DNA of 38,573 nucleotides from positions 1 to 38,573 of the forward strand of contig CAJFIN010000008.1 in the NCBI GenBank assembly GCA_904381335.1, written 5' to 3'. Shown here piece after piece: positions 1 through 9,853 of the stretch. Below the pieces are notes generated by a model. It made no database searches, had not been told where the DNA came from, and worked only from the letters and a program-made list of their open reading frames with translations. The stretch comes from Candidatus Neoanaerotignum galli. GTDB lineage: Bacteria; Bacillota; Clostridia; Lachnospirales; Anaerotignaceae. Made by a program: the position numbers and the translations under genes. Within the stretch, counting starts at the first letter, position 1. Every line of letters begins with the position of its first letter.

Positions 1-353
1 AAACTGCCGCCATAATAAACAAACTGTCCGGCAGAATAAAATGCTGCAGGGTTGAATGGCACTGCTGTATCCAGTCCTGCTCCTGTGGCACCCGTAGCTC
101 CCGTGGGGCCAGTGGGACCCGTTGGGCCAGTTGGGCCAGTGGCCCCCGGCAGGCCCGGAAGGCCCTGGGCACCTGCAGCTCCCGTAGGGCCGGCCGGACC
201 GGCAGGCCCCATAGGGCCCATGGAACCGGTGGGCCCGGTGGGACCTGTTGGGCCTTGATACCACACCGCAGAAGGACAACAGTTGGACCCACAATTTGAG
301 CCACAATTCGAGCCACAGCATCCGCCGCAGTTTCGATTCACATAATAATACAT
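1..353 (-). CDS. Collagen-like (Gly-X-Y) surface protein, BclA-type, C-terminus cut by window edge
   Basis: The reading frame begins at ATG 353 behind an AGGAG site nine bases upstream and runs off the left edge, so only about 117 residues are visible. Residues 1-30 form a short Cys-rich head ([20 protein letters not shown] and on) with three GSNC units. About 19 Gly-X-Y triplets follow, many of them GPT, GAT or GPA, and then a non-collagen stretch rich in Tyr and Phe begins. Threonine in the X-Y positions is the usual O-glycosylation target in exosporium collagens. In this family the collagen stalk forms a trimer on the spore surface and the C-terminal domain drives trimerisation; that part is outside the window. 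The gene starts 5 bases after the glycosyltransferase stop, which suggests co-expression. The spore-surface location is inferred. Confidence 0.85.
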   Translation of the reverse strand, partial: MYYYVNRNCGGCCGSNCGSNCGSNCCPSAVWYQGPTGPTGPTGSMGPMGPAGPAGPTGAAGAQGLPGLPGATGPTGPTGPTGPTGATGATGAGLDTAVPFNPAAFYSAGQFVYYGGS

Positions 354-358
354 CCCAT

Positions 359-1456
359 TCACTCCTTTTTCGATCCATCTGCTTTCTGTTTTGCTGCAAA
401 ATAGTTTCGATTATAAGCCACAGCCGGAGAAGAAGGCTGATAAACAGCGGCTTTTTCATTCCATTGGGCAGCACGCTGCCAATCTCCCAGACGGTCATAA
501 CAAACACAAAGTTCAATGGCTGGCAAGTAACCATAGCACTCCTGACGGATAAATCCACCAGTGAAAAGATCCGGTTCCGCCTGTAAGGCAGCCCGATACC
601 AAAACGCTGCTTCTTTCCATTGTTCCTTTTTCATATAGCTTTCTGCCAAAGCACAACAGAGCTCTCCCGTTGGTGTGCCTAAGGCCAGCCCCTGCCATAA
701 GACTTCACGAGCCTGGACAGGACGGGAAAGGGCCTGCAAACATTTTGCCAAAAAGCAGCAAGCTTCTTGTCTGTTGGGTAAAAAAGCCGTTTCGTCTTTC
801 AAGAAGCGGTAAAAAACATCCACCGCCTTTTCCAAGTTGCCATTTTCCATCAGCTCCCGTGCGTAATAAAATAGCTCCCGGGGCGAAAATACTGCTCCTT
901 GCTTCTCCATCTTTTCATAAATACGCAGGTTCCTCCCAGGCTCAGATATCTTCACCTTCCGATGCGAAATCATGATATCGCTGTGAAGAATTGGTGCAAA
1001 AGGTACAATCACCTCATGCACCCGGCCTTGCCATACCGGCCGGCCTACATTACGGATCAGCCGTTCCCGTTCAAAAACGAAACTCGCTTGGCCGTTGTCA
1101 TCAAACGCAGTGGCATAACGCATCATCACTGTGCCTACTTCTCCGGGAGAAAGGCGCTTTTTTAGGGCCAACAGTTTCTGCCTTTCTTCCTCTTCCAGCA
1201 CATCATCAGCATCCAGCCAAAACCAATACTCCTTACTTGCCCGCAGAAAAGCAGCGTTTCTGGCTGCAGCAAAGTCTTCCTGCCAAGGTTCCTCATAAAC
1301 AAGGTCTGTATAACGGGCGGCAATCTCCTTCGTCTGATCCGTGGAACCCGTATCACAGATGATAATTTCATCAGCAATGCCACGGACGCTATCCAAACAC
1401 CGGGCCAACACCTCCTCTTCATTTTTTACGATCATGCACAAGCTGATGGTAATCAC
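359..1456 (-). CDS. Family 2 glycosyltransferase with TPR-like C-terminus
   Basis: A GT-A fold glycosyltransferase. The start [12 protein letters not shown] is the nucleotide-binding strand typical of GT2, CDTGSTDQT follows, and WLDADD is the DxD-type metal/nucleotide-sugar motif. The second half (about residues 200-360) is rich in Ala, Tyr and Trp helices like tetratricopeptide repeats ([40 protein letters not shown]). I chose GTG 1456 (365 residues) because GGAGG lies seven bases upstream; the longer frame to 1582 adds a Phe-rich stretch with no such site. It sits directly before a collagen-like gene, like sgtA before bclA3 in Clostridioides difficile, so it probably glycosylates that protein. 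The substrate sugar is unknown. Confidence 0.85.
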   Translation of the reverse strand: MITISLCMIVKNEEEVLARCLDSVRGIADEIIICDTGSTDQTKEIAARYTDLVYEEPWQEDFAAARNAAFLRASKEYWFWLDADDVLEEEERQKLLALKKRLSPGEVGTVMMRYATAFDDNGQASFVFERERLIRNVGRPVWQGRVHEVIVPFAPILHSDIMISHRKVKISEPGRNLRIYEKMEKQGAVFSPRELFYYARELMENGNLEKAVDVFYRFLKDETAFLPNRQEACCFLAKCLQALSRPVQAREVLWQGLALGTPTGELCCALAESYMKKEQWKEAAFWYRAALQAEPDLFTGGFIRQECYGYLPAIELCVCYDRLGDWQRAAQWNEKAAVYQPSSPAVAYNRNYFAAKQKADGSKKE

Positions 1457-1480
1457 ATCAACACCTCCCCAGCTGGATCT

Positions 1481-1500
1481 GGAAGGGAAAATGCCCTTCC
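1481..1500 (-). repeat. 5'-leader stem-loop of the glycosyltransferase mRNA
   Basis: Seven-base perfect arms (GGAAGGG and CCCTTCC) flank a six-base loop. If the promoter at 1508-1533 is right, the transcript would start at or next to the first base of this stem. There is no T-run, so it is more like a 5' mRNA-stabilising hairpin than a terminator. Confidence 0.5.
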
Positions 1501-1507
1501 TGATATC

Positions 1508-1533
1508 ATGGTATGAAAAACAGAGAAAAAGGT
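1508..1533 (-). promoter_or_regulatory. Candidate sporulation-type (sigma-K-like) promoter for the glycosyltransferase-collagen operon
   Basis: On the minus strand an AC dinucleotide is followed by 16 bases and CATACCATG, close to the Bacillus sigma-K pattern AC-N16/17-CATAnnnTA. No convincing TTGACA/TATAAT pair is seen in this intergenic region for this direction. The motif is short and degenerate, so the call rests partly on the spore-surface type of the genes it would drive. Confidence 0.4.
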
Positions 1534-1591
1534 GACGAAAATAGGAAAAAAATAAAAAAGGAAAGGCTGCTGCACTCTCCACATTGCGCCC

Positions 1592-1620
1592 TTGTCCATT
1601 GGCAGATTTTCCATTATACT
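1592..1620 (+). promoter_or_regulatory. Sigma-A-type promoter of the ROK regulator
   Basis: TTGTCC and TATACT are separated by exactly 17 bases, with the -10 about 38 bases before the chosen ROK start codon. It diverges from the glycosyltransferase promoter. Confidence 0.6.
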
Positions 1621-1658
1621 AAGACTAAAGGATGCGTTGCCAGGAAGGAGGCCGGCAT

Positions 1659-2789
1659 ATGAAAGCAAACCAGCGTTTACTTCGTGATATGAACCAGGCC
1701 CGGGTTTTGGAACTGCTCCTAACCCAGGGTCCCCTATCCCGTTCTTGTCTTGCGGCGAAATTAGGTCTAGCTGGCGGCACAATTACCGCCATCAGCCAAT
1801 CCCTATTAGATCAGGATATTCTCCTGGAATCCGGGCAGCAAGGAGAGGGAAAAGGAAGACGCAGCGTACTTCTTTCCCTAAATGCCAAGGCAGCCCGGTT
1901 TTTATGCCTATCTGTAGGTGCCTCCCGGCATCGTTTGCTTCTGGGCGGATTGGACGGTCAGCCGCTACGCCTGGTTTCTGCCCCAGCAGATTTTCGATCA
2001 AAGGCAGATTTCATCCAATCCCTATGTGATCTAACAGAGCCATTTTTTGCCCAAGAACAAAGCCGCTATGGCATTGTCTGTCTCACATTGGCACTGGATG
2101 GCCTCATCACAGATCAAACCATCTCCTTCGGGCCCCTTTCTTTTTCTCTCGATCAGTTCACCCGCATCCTGGCAGAAGAGTGCGGCACCCCCATACACTG
2201 GGAGCGTCATTGTCGCCTTGCTGCTTTAGGAGAGAGCGTCTATGCCCTCAAATCAGAAAGTCTGGCCTATCTGCACATTGGACAAACCTTCGGTCTAGGA
2301 CTGCTGCATCATGGCGCCATTTGGTCTGGCGCTCGGGGGCAAGGCGGTCTGGCTGAACACCTTCCTTTTCCGGATGGCACTTGGGGCAGTGAAGTTACAG
2401 TACCTGCCATCTTATCCTACAGCGGCATACAAGGCGGTTTTTCTGCCTTCCTTTCTGACTATGAAAAAAAAGGCCCTGCTGCCCTGAAAGCCGCTCACCG
2501 TTTCTTTTCTTTACTTTCTCCGATTTTATCTTCCCTTTTTTGGCTCTATGACCCCGCTCTTTTTGTGCTTTATAGTCCTTTTACCGCCGCTTGTGAGCCT
2601 TTATTTCTCGCTTTGCAACAAAGCCTTGGGCCAAATAAAAGCCGGCTCTACCGGTCCTTTTTCCAGCAGGATGCTGCCTTATTCGGTGCGTTAGCTTTCG
2701 GGGTTTGCCAATTTCTTGGCATCCGTACCTTTGCCTCGCCCCACTTTCCTTCTCCTTTAACAGAAGAGCGGATGGAAGAACAAAAATAA
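1659..2789 (+). CDS. ROK-family transcriptional regulator (NagC/XylR type)
   Basis: 376 residues from ATG 1659, which has GGAAGGAGG just upstream. Residues about 8-70 are a MarR-like winged helix (NQARVLELLLTQGPLSRSCL, then a recognition helix). The rest is an actin-like ROK fold: residues near LALDGLITD and YLHIGQTFGLGLLHHGAIWS match the sugar-binding and glycine-rich segments. The His of the ROK zinc motif survives in GLAEHLPF, but the Cys cluster (CxCGxxGCxE) that normally follows is absent, so zinc binding and sugar-kinase activity are unlikely. Members repress sugar uptake or catabolism genes; no such genes are adjacent, so the target is unknown. It diverges from the glycosyltransferase gene and might also bind that region. 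Confidence 0.8.
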   Translation: MKANQRLLRDMNQARVLELLLTQGPLSRSCLAAKLGLAGGTITAISQSLLDQDILLESGQQGEGKGRRSVLLSLNAKAARFLCLSVGASRHRLLLGGLDGQPLRLVSAPADFRSKADFIQSLCDLTEPFFAQEQSRYGIVCLTLALDGLITDQTISFGPLSFSLDQFTRILAEECGTPIHWERHCRLAALGESVYALKSESLAYLHIGQTFGLGLLHHGAIWSGARGQGGLAEHLPFPDGTWGSEVTVPAILSYSGIQGGFSAFLSDYEKKGPAALKAAHRFFSLLSPILSSLFWLYDPALFVLYSPFTAACEPLFLALQQSLGPNKSRLYRSFFQQDAALFGALAFGVCQFLGIRTFASPHFPSPLTEERMEEQK

Positions 2790-3084
2790 TGCCCTATTTT
2801 CTTGGCTAAATGTTGGTCCTTTTTCCCACTCTTTTCCCCCTGATTGCTATATCCATAGGCTTTATCGAGGGATACGCCCAACAACTGGCAGCCCTGACTC
2901 AAAGGCACTATTCACTTTGATGGTGATTTCTATTTTCTTATGATACATTTTGTTCTAAAAAAAGAAACAGCCATCTGATCTATGCGCATCAACTCATACT
3001 GAAATAACACCCAGGCATATTGCTCACCAAGCACCCCTCATAGCCGAGCAGTTATCTCATCTCATTTTCAACAAAAAGTAAAAA
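2790..3084. other. Intergenic stretch without a supported gene
   Basis: About 295 bases between the convergent ROK gene and the tsaD terminator. A 36-codon hydrophobic open frame (2810-2920, plus) has no ribosome binding site. I see no promoter, repeat or RNA structure here. Confidence 0.5.
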
Positions 3085-3116
3085 GACCGAAGGAACTTTT
3101 TCCTGTTCCTCCGGTC
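3085..3116 (-). terminator. Intrinsic terminator after tsaD, possibly bidirectional
   Basis: Twelve-base arms (GACCGAAGGAAC and GTTCCTCCGGTC, one non-Watson-Crick pair) surround an eight-base loop, with T-rich tracts on both sides. It lies 15 bases past the tsaD stop and can also end transcription from the convergent ROK gene. Confidence 0.85.
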
Positions 3117-3130
3117 TGTTTTTACTTTTT

Positions 3131-4171
3131 TTAGTTTTCTCCTGCCAAAGAAAGGTTTGGTACGGCATTCAGGTCTAACCCATCTCGTTGGCCGGCCACA
3201 TAGGCGTAATACCCTGCTGCACCAATCATCGCTGCATTATCTGTGCAATAAATAGGCTGGGGCACTTTGAATGTCAAACCATTGGCCTGACAAGCTGCCG
3301 CCATCTGCGCCCGCAAAGCAGAATTTGCAGAAACTCCGCCAGCCATGGCCACTTGATGCACGCCCTTTTGGCGGGCCGCTCGGATGGTCTTTTCCACCAG
3401 CACCTCCACCACGGCCGCCTGAAAACTGGCCGCCACGTCTGCCTGACAAATGGTCTGACCCATCATTTTTGCCTGGTTTAAATAATTGAGCACAGCACTT
3501 TTTAGGCCACTAAAGCTAAAATCTAAACTGCCTTCTTCCAAAAACACCCGCGGAAAATGGATGGCCTCAGGATTTCCCTCCTTGGCCGCCGCATCAATCT
3601 TCGGCCCACCTGGGTAGCCCATGCCGATGGCCCTGGCCACCTTATCGTAGGCTTCTCCCGCTGCATCATCTCGGGTGCGGCCTAAAATCTCATAGTCATG
3701 ATATCCCTTAACATACAGGATATGGGAATGACCGCCGCTAGCCACCAGCGCCACATAAGGCGGCGCAAAATCTTCATTTTCCAAATAATTGGCGCAAATA
3801 TGCCCTTCAATATGATTTACGCCGACAAGCGGTTTTTTTACCGCATAGGCCAACGCCTTAGCTTCAGAAACGCCCACCAAAAGCGCCCCCACCAGGCCTG
3901 GGCCATAAGTCACCGCAATAGCGTCCATATCCGCCAACGTCATATCTGCTCCCTTTAGAGCCTCACTGATGACCCAATCAATCGCCTCAATATGTTTACG
4001 GGCGGCAATCTCCGGCACTACGCCTCCAAACACCGTATGCTGTGGGATTTGCGAAGAAATGATATTGCTCTTTACCCATCTTCCGTTTTCCACCACAGCC
4101 GCTGCCGTTTCATCGCAGCTGGATTCGATGGCTAGGATCCGCACTGTGTTTTCTGCTTTCTTCTCTTCCAT
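3131..4171 (-). CDS. tsaD: tRNA N6-adenosine threonylcarbamoyltransferase TsaD
   Basis: 346 residues, the usual length. TsaD transfers the threonylcarbamoyl group from TC-AMP to A37 of ANN-decoding tRNAs, working with TsaB and TsaE in the cytoplasm. Visible signatures are [10 protein letters not shown] near residue 14, the metal-binding HxxxH in VNHIEGH (H120, H124), [11 protein letters not shown], and [12 protein letters not shown] near the C-terminus. It is the last gene of the rnz-sigma-anti-sigma-membrane operon. Its start lies inside the 3' end of the upstream membrane gene (62-base overlap), with GAGGA before the ATG. tsaB and tsaE are not in the window. Confidence 0.96.
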   Translation of the reverse strand: MEEKKAENTVRILAIESSCDETAAAVVENGRWVKSNIISSQIPQHTVFGGVVPEIAARKHIEAIDWVISEALKGADMTLADMDAIAVTYGPGLVGALLVGVSEAKALAYAVKKPLVGVNHIEGHICANYLENEDFAPPYVALVASGGHSHILYVKGYHDYEILGRTRDDAAGEAYDKVARAIGMGYPGGPKIDAAAKEGNPEAIHFPRVFLEEGSLDFSFSGLKSAVLNYLNQAKMMGQTICQADVAASFQAAVVEVLVEKTIRAARQKGVHQVAMAGGVSANSALRAQMAAACQANGLTFKVPQPIYCTDNAAMIGAAGYYAYVAGQRDGLDLNAVPNLSLAGEN

Positions 4172-4898
4172 ACTGCTTTTCCTCTTCTCCCTGTAAGATC
4201 AGCTGACGCATACTGCGCCGGTCAAAGACCTTATTCCGCGCCGCTGTATTTTGCCATTTTTCTTCTAAATATACTGCTGCCGTTCCCGTGGAAAGAATGG
4301 GCAGCACAAACAGCACCAGGGTAACGCCCATAAATGGTACCCGAATGGCAAAAATCATCAGCAGTGCTCCTACCCAATAACTGGGACTTGGTCTTCTGTC
4401 GCTGCCACCATACCAATTCACAATCCATTCTCCGCTCAGCAATACAAAGGGCACCGCAAAAACCAAATCCAATACTACGGACAAACAGAAAAAGCCCAGC
4501 GCCGCCGGCGCTCCAATCACGGAATAGCCAAACAGCAAAATTAACGCCCACCGGGCCAGATAAATCCGTAAACCCAACCGCAGCACGCGCACAGTTTGAC
4601 TTGTGAGTATATATTTCATTGCTTTCATAGCCGTTTCTTTTTGCCACAGTAGCAGCCAGCCTATGCCAGCTACCGCCAGCAGGCCCAGCGTCAATAATAA
4701 ATCCCGAGGCAAGGAAAGCAGATGGATGGTTTCGTTTTGCAGATCTAATGCACCCAAAACACTCCATATGCCGGCACAAAGCATCTCCACCGCTTCCCGA
4801 ACCACTCGAGAATAGGCTAGAATAAACCGAAGTCCTAAAAAAAACAAGGCTGAGGCTGCCATTAAGCCGCCCACCCGTTTCCACTGACTTTGCCCCAT
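4110..4898 (-). CDS. Polytopic membrane protein of unknown function in the sigma/anti-sigma operon
   Basis: 262 residues starting at ATG 4898 behind AAGGAGG. Several hydrophobic helices are visible, at about residues 12-30, 65-85, 110-145, 148-160 and 180-210. A charged cytoplasmic tail rich in Lys, Arg and Glu follows ([20 protein letters not shown]). I do not recognise the family. It begins nine bases after the anti-sigma stop, so the two are translated together and it may help the anti-sigma factor sense the envelope; that role is inferred from position only. The last 62 bases overlap the start of tsaD, suggesting the tail is under weak constraint or that the overlap couples translation. 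Confidence 0.8.
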   Translation of the reverse strand: MGQSQWKRVGGLMAASALFFLGLRFILAYSRVVREAVEMLCAGIWSVLGALDLQNETIHLLSLPRDLLLTLGLLAVAGIGWLLLWQKETAMKAMKYILTSQTVRVLRLGLRIYLARWALILLFGYSVIGAPAALGFFCLSVVLDLVFAVPFVLLSGEWIVNWYGGSDRRPSPSYWVGALLMIFAIRVPFMGVTLVLFVLPILSTGTAAVYLEEKWQNTAARNKVFDRRSMRQLILQGEEEKQYGREESRKHSADPSHRIQLR

Positions 4899-4907
4899 AA
4901 TTCCTCC

Positions 4908-5462
4908 TTATTTTTTCCGCAGTAAAATCACCTGCAACAAACAAATTCCTCCTAAGGCCAGTGCAAAAGGCACCGCCAGCGACTGCAAATACGCATCCGC
5001 CACACGAAAAGTCTGATCTAACAAATCTAACACATAGCTCGTCTCCGTATTAAACTGTTGTATCAATACCGCGAGGCTGCCGCCCATACTGCCAAAAATA
5101 GGATGATCCGACAATTCTGCCAACAGTATTTCTCGATATCGCACCAATAGACTGCCGATCAACAAACAAAAAGCAAACAAACCGCCCATCAAACGCTTGA
5201 GCCAATTGGGCCGCACAAACCACCATTTCCGCTCTGGCACAGGCAGCACCGCCACTTGGGCCAATATGGCTTCTTCAAACCCCTCCGGCGCCTGAGGATG
5301 CTCCTGCTCCTCCAACATTTGCGCCAATGCATCGTATTGTAAAAAGAGTTCTTTACAGCTGGAGCATTGGTCCAGATGCCGGTGCAGCCATTTTGCTTCC
5401 TCCTGTGTCATCTCTGCATCCAGATATCGCATCATCAACCGTTCTGCTTGTTTACAAGTCAT
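4908..5462 (-). CDS. Zinc-finger anti-sigma factor, membrane-anchored
   Basis: 184 residues from ATG 5462, which has AAGAAGGTGA upstream; the upstream TTG at 5486 is less likely. The N-terminus is an anti-sigma zinc-finger (zf-HC2/ZAS) domain: CKQAERLMMRYLDAEM, then HRHLDQCSSC giving the HxxxCxxC ligands. A transmembrane helix follows near residues 90-105 (LMGGLFAFCLLIGSLLV) and a second near the C-terminus (ALALGGICLLQVILL). Such proteins hold an ECF sigma factor inactive at the membrane. Its start overlaps the sigma stop by 11 bases, the standard coupled layout that keeps the two in step. The inducing signal is unknown. Confidence 0.88.
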   Translation of the reverse strand: MTCKQAERLMMRYLDAEMTQEEAKWLHRHLDQCSSCKELFLQYDALAQMLEEQEHPQAPEGFEEAILAQVAVLPVPERKWWFVRPNWLKRLMGGLFAFCLLIGSLLVRYREILLAELSDHPIFGSMGGSLAVLIQQFNTETSYVLDLLDQTFRVADAYLQSLAVPFALALGGICLLQVILLRKK

Positions 5463-6024
5463 TTTTTTCACCTTCTTGCCCGCCAAATAAATTTTCTCTC
5501 AGCAGTTTTCTGCCCCGAAAGATCCTATTTTTCACCTTGGAAAGAGGAATCTTTAATGCCTTTGAAATTTCCTGATAACTCATGCCCTCCAGATGATATA
5601 AAAGGATTGGCAGCCGATACATCTCAGGCAAGGCATCAATCGCTGCTTTTAGCTGTTTTTGCCGCTCTTTGCGGCCCACAGCGTCTTCCGGACTGTTTTC
5701 TCCCACCGGCTCCACACTCAAATCCTCCATGCTCACCATATCCATCCTTTTTTTCCGCCGAAAATCAATGACCGTGTTGGTGGCAATCCGAATCACCCAG
5801 GTGGAAAACTGAAAAGAGGGGCTATATTTGTCTAAATTGCGGTAAATCTTCAAAAACACTTCCTGGGCCAAGTCGTTTGCATCTTCCGGATCGTTTACCA
5901 TCCGCAGCACCACAGAATAAACCAAATTCTTATACCGGCCGATCAGTTCGGCAAACGCCTCCTGGTTGCCACTGCAACTCTCCCGAACTAATTCATAGTC
6001 TGTTTTTGTGTCTAGACCGCTCAT
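5452..6024 (-). CDS. ECF-type RNA polymerase sigma factor (RpoE/SigW-like)
   Basis: 190 residues if it starts at ATG 6024; a TTG at 6060 would add 12 residues but has no ribosome binding site. Region 2 is clear (AFAELIGRYKNLVYSVVLRM, then DPEDANDLAQEVFLKIYRNL). Region 4 is the C-terminal helix-turn-helix (LPEMYRLPILLYHLEGMSYQ followed by EISKALKIPLSKVKNRIFRG). Region 3 is missing, as expected for ECF factors. It is followed in overlap by its likely anti-sigma partner. It shares a transcript with rnz and tsaD, so its basal level would come from the housekeeping promoter at 7111-7139. No obvious autoregulated promoter (AAC-N16-CGT) was found. Confidence 0.92.
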   Translation of the reverse strand: MSGLDTKTDYELVRESCSGNQEAFAELIGRYKNLVYSVVLRMVNDPEDANDLAQEVFLKIYRNLDKYSPSFQFSTWVIRIATNTVIDFRRKKRMDMVSMEDLSVEPVGENSPEDAVGRKERQKQLKAAIDALPEMYRLPILLYHLEGMSYQEISKALKIPLSKVKNRIFRGRKLLRENLFGGQEGEKNDL

Positions 6025-6069
6025 GTTTTCACCATCTTTAGATACGTCTGTCTGCTGCAAAAGTCTGTC

Positions 6070-6987
6070 TCAACGGGCTTCCGGGAAAGAAAGTGTTTCC
6101 ATCTTCCCATCAAACCCCAGCTCTGTTTCAGGGAAAATGGCCTGAGCCACAGGCAAAAATGGCGCCGGCTCCTTCAAGGCTGGACTATAATGGGTCAGCC
6201 ACAGTCGTTTTGCTCCTGCTTCTTTTGCCACCCTTGCCGCCTCAGAAAAGAGCATATGCTTGTTTTGGATAGCCTTTGGCTTTTTTTCGTCTTCCCCATA
6301 CATCCCTTCTAGCACCAATAGGTCGCTATTTTTGGCAAAGCCAGGCAACTGGGCTGTGGGGCGACTGTCTGTACAATAGGTCAGCGTCAGCCCGGGCCGT
6401 TCCTCCCCCAGCACCATTTCTTTTAGAAACTTCCGCCCATGAAAAACCACTTCTTCCCCTTTTTGCAGCTTTGACCAATAAACCCGGGGCAATCCTAACT
6501 TTTCCGCCTTGTGGGCGTCAAAACGGCCCTGTCGGCGCAGACGAAACCGATAGGCCAGACATGGCACAGAATGATCCACCGGCAAATAAGAAATTTCCAA
6601 TCCTGCCGCTTGATACAGTTCTTCTCCGCCGCGGTTTAATTCATAATATTCCACCATAAACGGAAGCTCCTGGGCAATACGCCGCAGTCCTTCCACCACA
6701 AATGTCAGTCCTTTTGGTCCAAACAAAGCCAAAGGCTCCGTGCGGCCCGCATTTGCAATGGCCAAAAGCATTCCTGGCAAGCCAGAAATATGGTCAGCAT
6801 GATAATGGGTAAAAAGGATCGCATCAATCACCTTAAATCCCCAGCCCAAATTTTTTAAAGAAACTTGGGTGCCCTCGCCACAATCCACCAACAGCAGCCG
6901 TCCGTTCACCCGCAGCAGCATCGAGGACAAAAAGCGGCCTGGCATAGGCATCATGCCCCCCGTGCCCAAAAGCGCAACATCTAACAT
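6070..6987 (-). CDS. rnz: Ribonuclease Z
   Basis: 305 residues, typical of the short bacterial form. RNase Z cuts the 3' trailer from tRNA precursors that lack an encoded CCA. The metallo-beta-lactamase core is seen in TGGMMPMPGRFLSS, LLVDCGEGTQ and THYHADHISG (H61, H63, D65, H66 of the zinc site). Downstream ligands lie in VDHSVPCLAYR, YCTDSRPT and LTHYSPAL. It is the first gene of the operon that continues into the sigma/anti-sigma pair and tsaD, so two tRNA-processing genes bracket a regulatory pair. GAAAGGATG precedes the start. Confidence 0.95.
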   Translation of the reverse strand: MLDVALLGTGGMMPMPGRFLSSMLLRVNGRLLLVDCGEGTQVSLKNLGWGFKVIDAILFTHYHADHISGLPGMLLAIANAGRTEPLALFGPKGLTFVVEGLRRIAQELPFMVEYYELNRGGEELYQAAGLEISYLPVDHSVPCLAYRFRLRRQGRFDAHKAEKLGLPRVYWSKLQKGEEVVFHGRKFLKEMVLGEERPGLTLTYCTDSRPTAQLPGFAKNSDLLVLEGMYGEDEKKPKAIQNKHMLFSEAARVAKEAGAKRLWLTHYSPALKEPAPFLPVAQAIFPETELGFDGKMETLSFPEAR

Positions 6988-7110
6988 CCGTTTTCATCCT
7001 TTCTTTCTATGCTGCGGTCATGTCCATTGATTGCGTTTCTTTGCCTTAAAACCGTTTCTTGTCCAAAGCCAACACCCACTTTAGACCTAGTGGCAAAAAA
7101 TCTTCGATTT

Positions 7111-7139
7111 ATTATACACCTTTTCCCCTTGCTTTTCAA
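7111..7139 (-). promoter_or_regulatory. Sigma-A promoter of the rnz-sigma-tsaD operon
   Basis: TTGAAA and TATAAT with a 17-base spacer on the minus strand. The predicted start leaves a leader of about 117 bases before rnz, in which I see no clear riboswitch or attenuator. Confidence 0.8.
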
Positions 7140-7164
7140 GCCGCCAGCACACTTACATAAAAAG

Positions 7165-7200
7165 AAAGCCCAGCCAAGGCTTTCACCTTGGCCAGGCTTT
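7165..7200 (-). terminator. Intrinsic terminator of gdhA
   Basis: Fifteen-base arms (AAAGCCTGGCCAAGG and CCTTGGCTGGGCTTT in the transcript) with a six-base loop, followed by CTTTTTATG. It begins 32 bases past the gdhA stop. Confidence 0.9.
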
Positions 7201-7232
7201 GATGGGAGATTTTCAAAGGCAAACGGTATCTC

Positions 7233-8602
<1,370 letters not shown>

Positions 8603-8606
8603 ATTT

Positions 8607-8634
8607 ATTATACCACGTTTTACTTCAGTGGCAA
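8607..8634 (-). promoter_or_regulatory. Sigma-A promoter of gdhA
   Basis: TTGCCA and TATAAT with a 16-base spacer on the minus strand, about 43 bases before the start codon. Confidence 0.8.
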
Positions 8635-8824
8635 GGGTTTCTTTTTACCTTCGGCAATTTTTTTCCTGCTTTTTTCGTTTCGGCGTAATTTTTACACATA
8701 TTGCATAGCCAACCGGCAGGGAAAATCCTTTTTTTCGGAAACGGTGAATAAAAAAGGAATGGTTCCTCCCATGGCGAATTCAATCCACATAGAAATCATC
8801 TTTTGGAACCAAAAAGGAGGAGCT

Positions 8825-9739
8825 ATGCAGTCCCACTATCATTCTTTGAACGATGACCTGCGGGCCCGTTTTGGACAGCGCGTGGTGAAACTAAGCCTCA
8901 ACGCCTATCTGGGCTGTCCCCACCGAGATCCTGTCACTGGGGAAGGCGGATGCACCTTTTGCGGCGAAGGCAGCGGCCATTTTGCTGGCACCGGCCCATC
9001 CTTATGGGAACAGCTGTCCCATCAAAAAGCCCTTTTATCCCACAAATGGCCTCATGCGGCCTATATCGCTTATTTTCAGGCTTATACAAATACATATGCG
9101 CCTGTGGAGGTACTCCGAGCTCTCTATGATCAGGCCCTTGCCTTTCCTGGCGTTGTGGGGTTGGCCATTGCCACTCGGCCAGATTGTTTAGGTCCAGAGG
9201 TACTGGATTTACTATCCCAGTACCAAAAGAAAACCTTTCTTTGGGTGGAGCTGGGGTTTCAAACGTCCCGGCAGGATACTGCGCTTCGTATCCGCCGGGG
9301 ATATCCCAATGCCGTTTATGACCAGGCCGCTCTGGCTTTACAGCAAAGGCATATTCCTTTGGTTACGCACCTTATCTTCGGCCTGCCTGGGGAAACCCCA
9401 GAGGATATGCTGGCCTCAGTGGACTATGTCTGTGCGCGCCCCATCTGGGGGATCAAACTGCAGCTGCTGCATGTGCTGCGGCATACTGCGCTTGGAAAGC
9501 AATATGAACAAGCGCCTTTTCCCCTTTTATCTCAGGAGGAATATATCCGTTTACTGACGCTCGCCTTGCCTCGTATCCCTTGGGAAGTGGTCATTCACCG
9601 GCTCACTGGTGATGGTCCAAAACAGGATCTGATAGGCCCGGCATGGAGCAAGAACAAAAAGGCCGTTTTAAATGCTTTACACCAGGCATTCCTGGAAAAA
9701 AAGATTCGACAGGGTTCTGCAGTTCCTGTCAAACACTGA
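8825..9739 (+). CDS. Radical SAM protein, TIGR01212/YhcC-like family
   Basis: 304 residues from ATG 8825, which follows AAGGAGGAG; the longer frame from 8744 is not needed. The iron-sulfur cysteines are C31, C43 and C46 (CPHRDPVTGEGGCTFCGEG), with the long spacing between first and second Cys that marks this family. Next come AYFQAYTNTYAP and GLAIATRPDCL, HLIFGLPGETPEDML, and KLQLLHVLRHTALG. In Escherichia coli the relative YhcC is linked to the gltB region, but its reaction is not established. Here it lies next to gdhA, divergently. I see no convincing promoter in the 190 bases upstream. Confidence 0.88.
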   Translation: MQSHYHSLNDDLRARFGQRVVKLSLNAYLGCPHRDPVTGEGGCTFCGEGSGHFAGTGPSLWEQLSHQKALLSHKWPHAAYIAYFQAYTNTYAPVEVLRALYDQALAFPGVVGLAIATRPDCLGPEVLDLLSQYQKKTFLWVELGFQTSRQDTALRIRRGYPNAVYDQAALALQQRHIPLVTHLIFGLPGETPEDMLASVDYVCARPIWGIKLQLLHVLRHTALGKQYEQAPFPLLSQEEYIRLLTLALPRIPWEVVIHRLTGDGPKQDLIGPAWSKNKKAVLNALHQAFLEKKIRQGSAVPVKH

Positions 9740-9764
9740 AAAAATTGTTTTTTCTTTTTCACTC

Positions 9765-9793
9765 TTGTCCTATTTGAGAATTTGCGCTATAAT
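9765..9793 (+). promoter_or_regulatory. Sigma-A promoter of the DUF4364 gene
   Basis: TTGTCC and TATAAT with a 17-base spacer, about 60 bases before the DUF4364 start. Confidence 0.75.
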
Positions 9794-9853
9794 GAAGGGT
9801 GCTTTCCCTTGTGAGTTGGGAAAATATTGGTTGAAAGGAGGCGGCAAAACAAC

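Noticed and set aside
52-258. Plus-strand Pro/Val/Gly-rich open frame
   Set aside because: It is the complement of the Gly-X-Y repeats of the minus-strand collagen gene.
2648-2908. Minus-strand open frame of 86 codons
   Set aside because: It overlaps the ROK 3' end, has no ribosome binding site and no recognisable motif.
2810-2920. Plus-strand 36-codon hydrophobic frame after the ROK gene
   Set aside because: No ribosome binding site and no context; hydrophobic short frames arise by chance in A/T-rich DNA.
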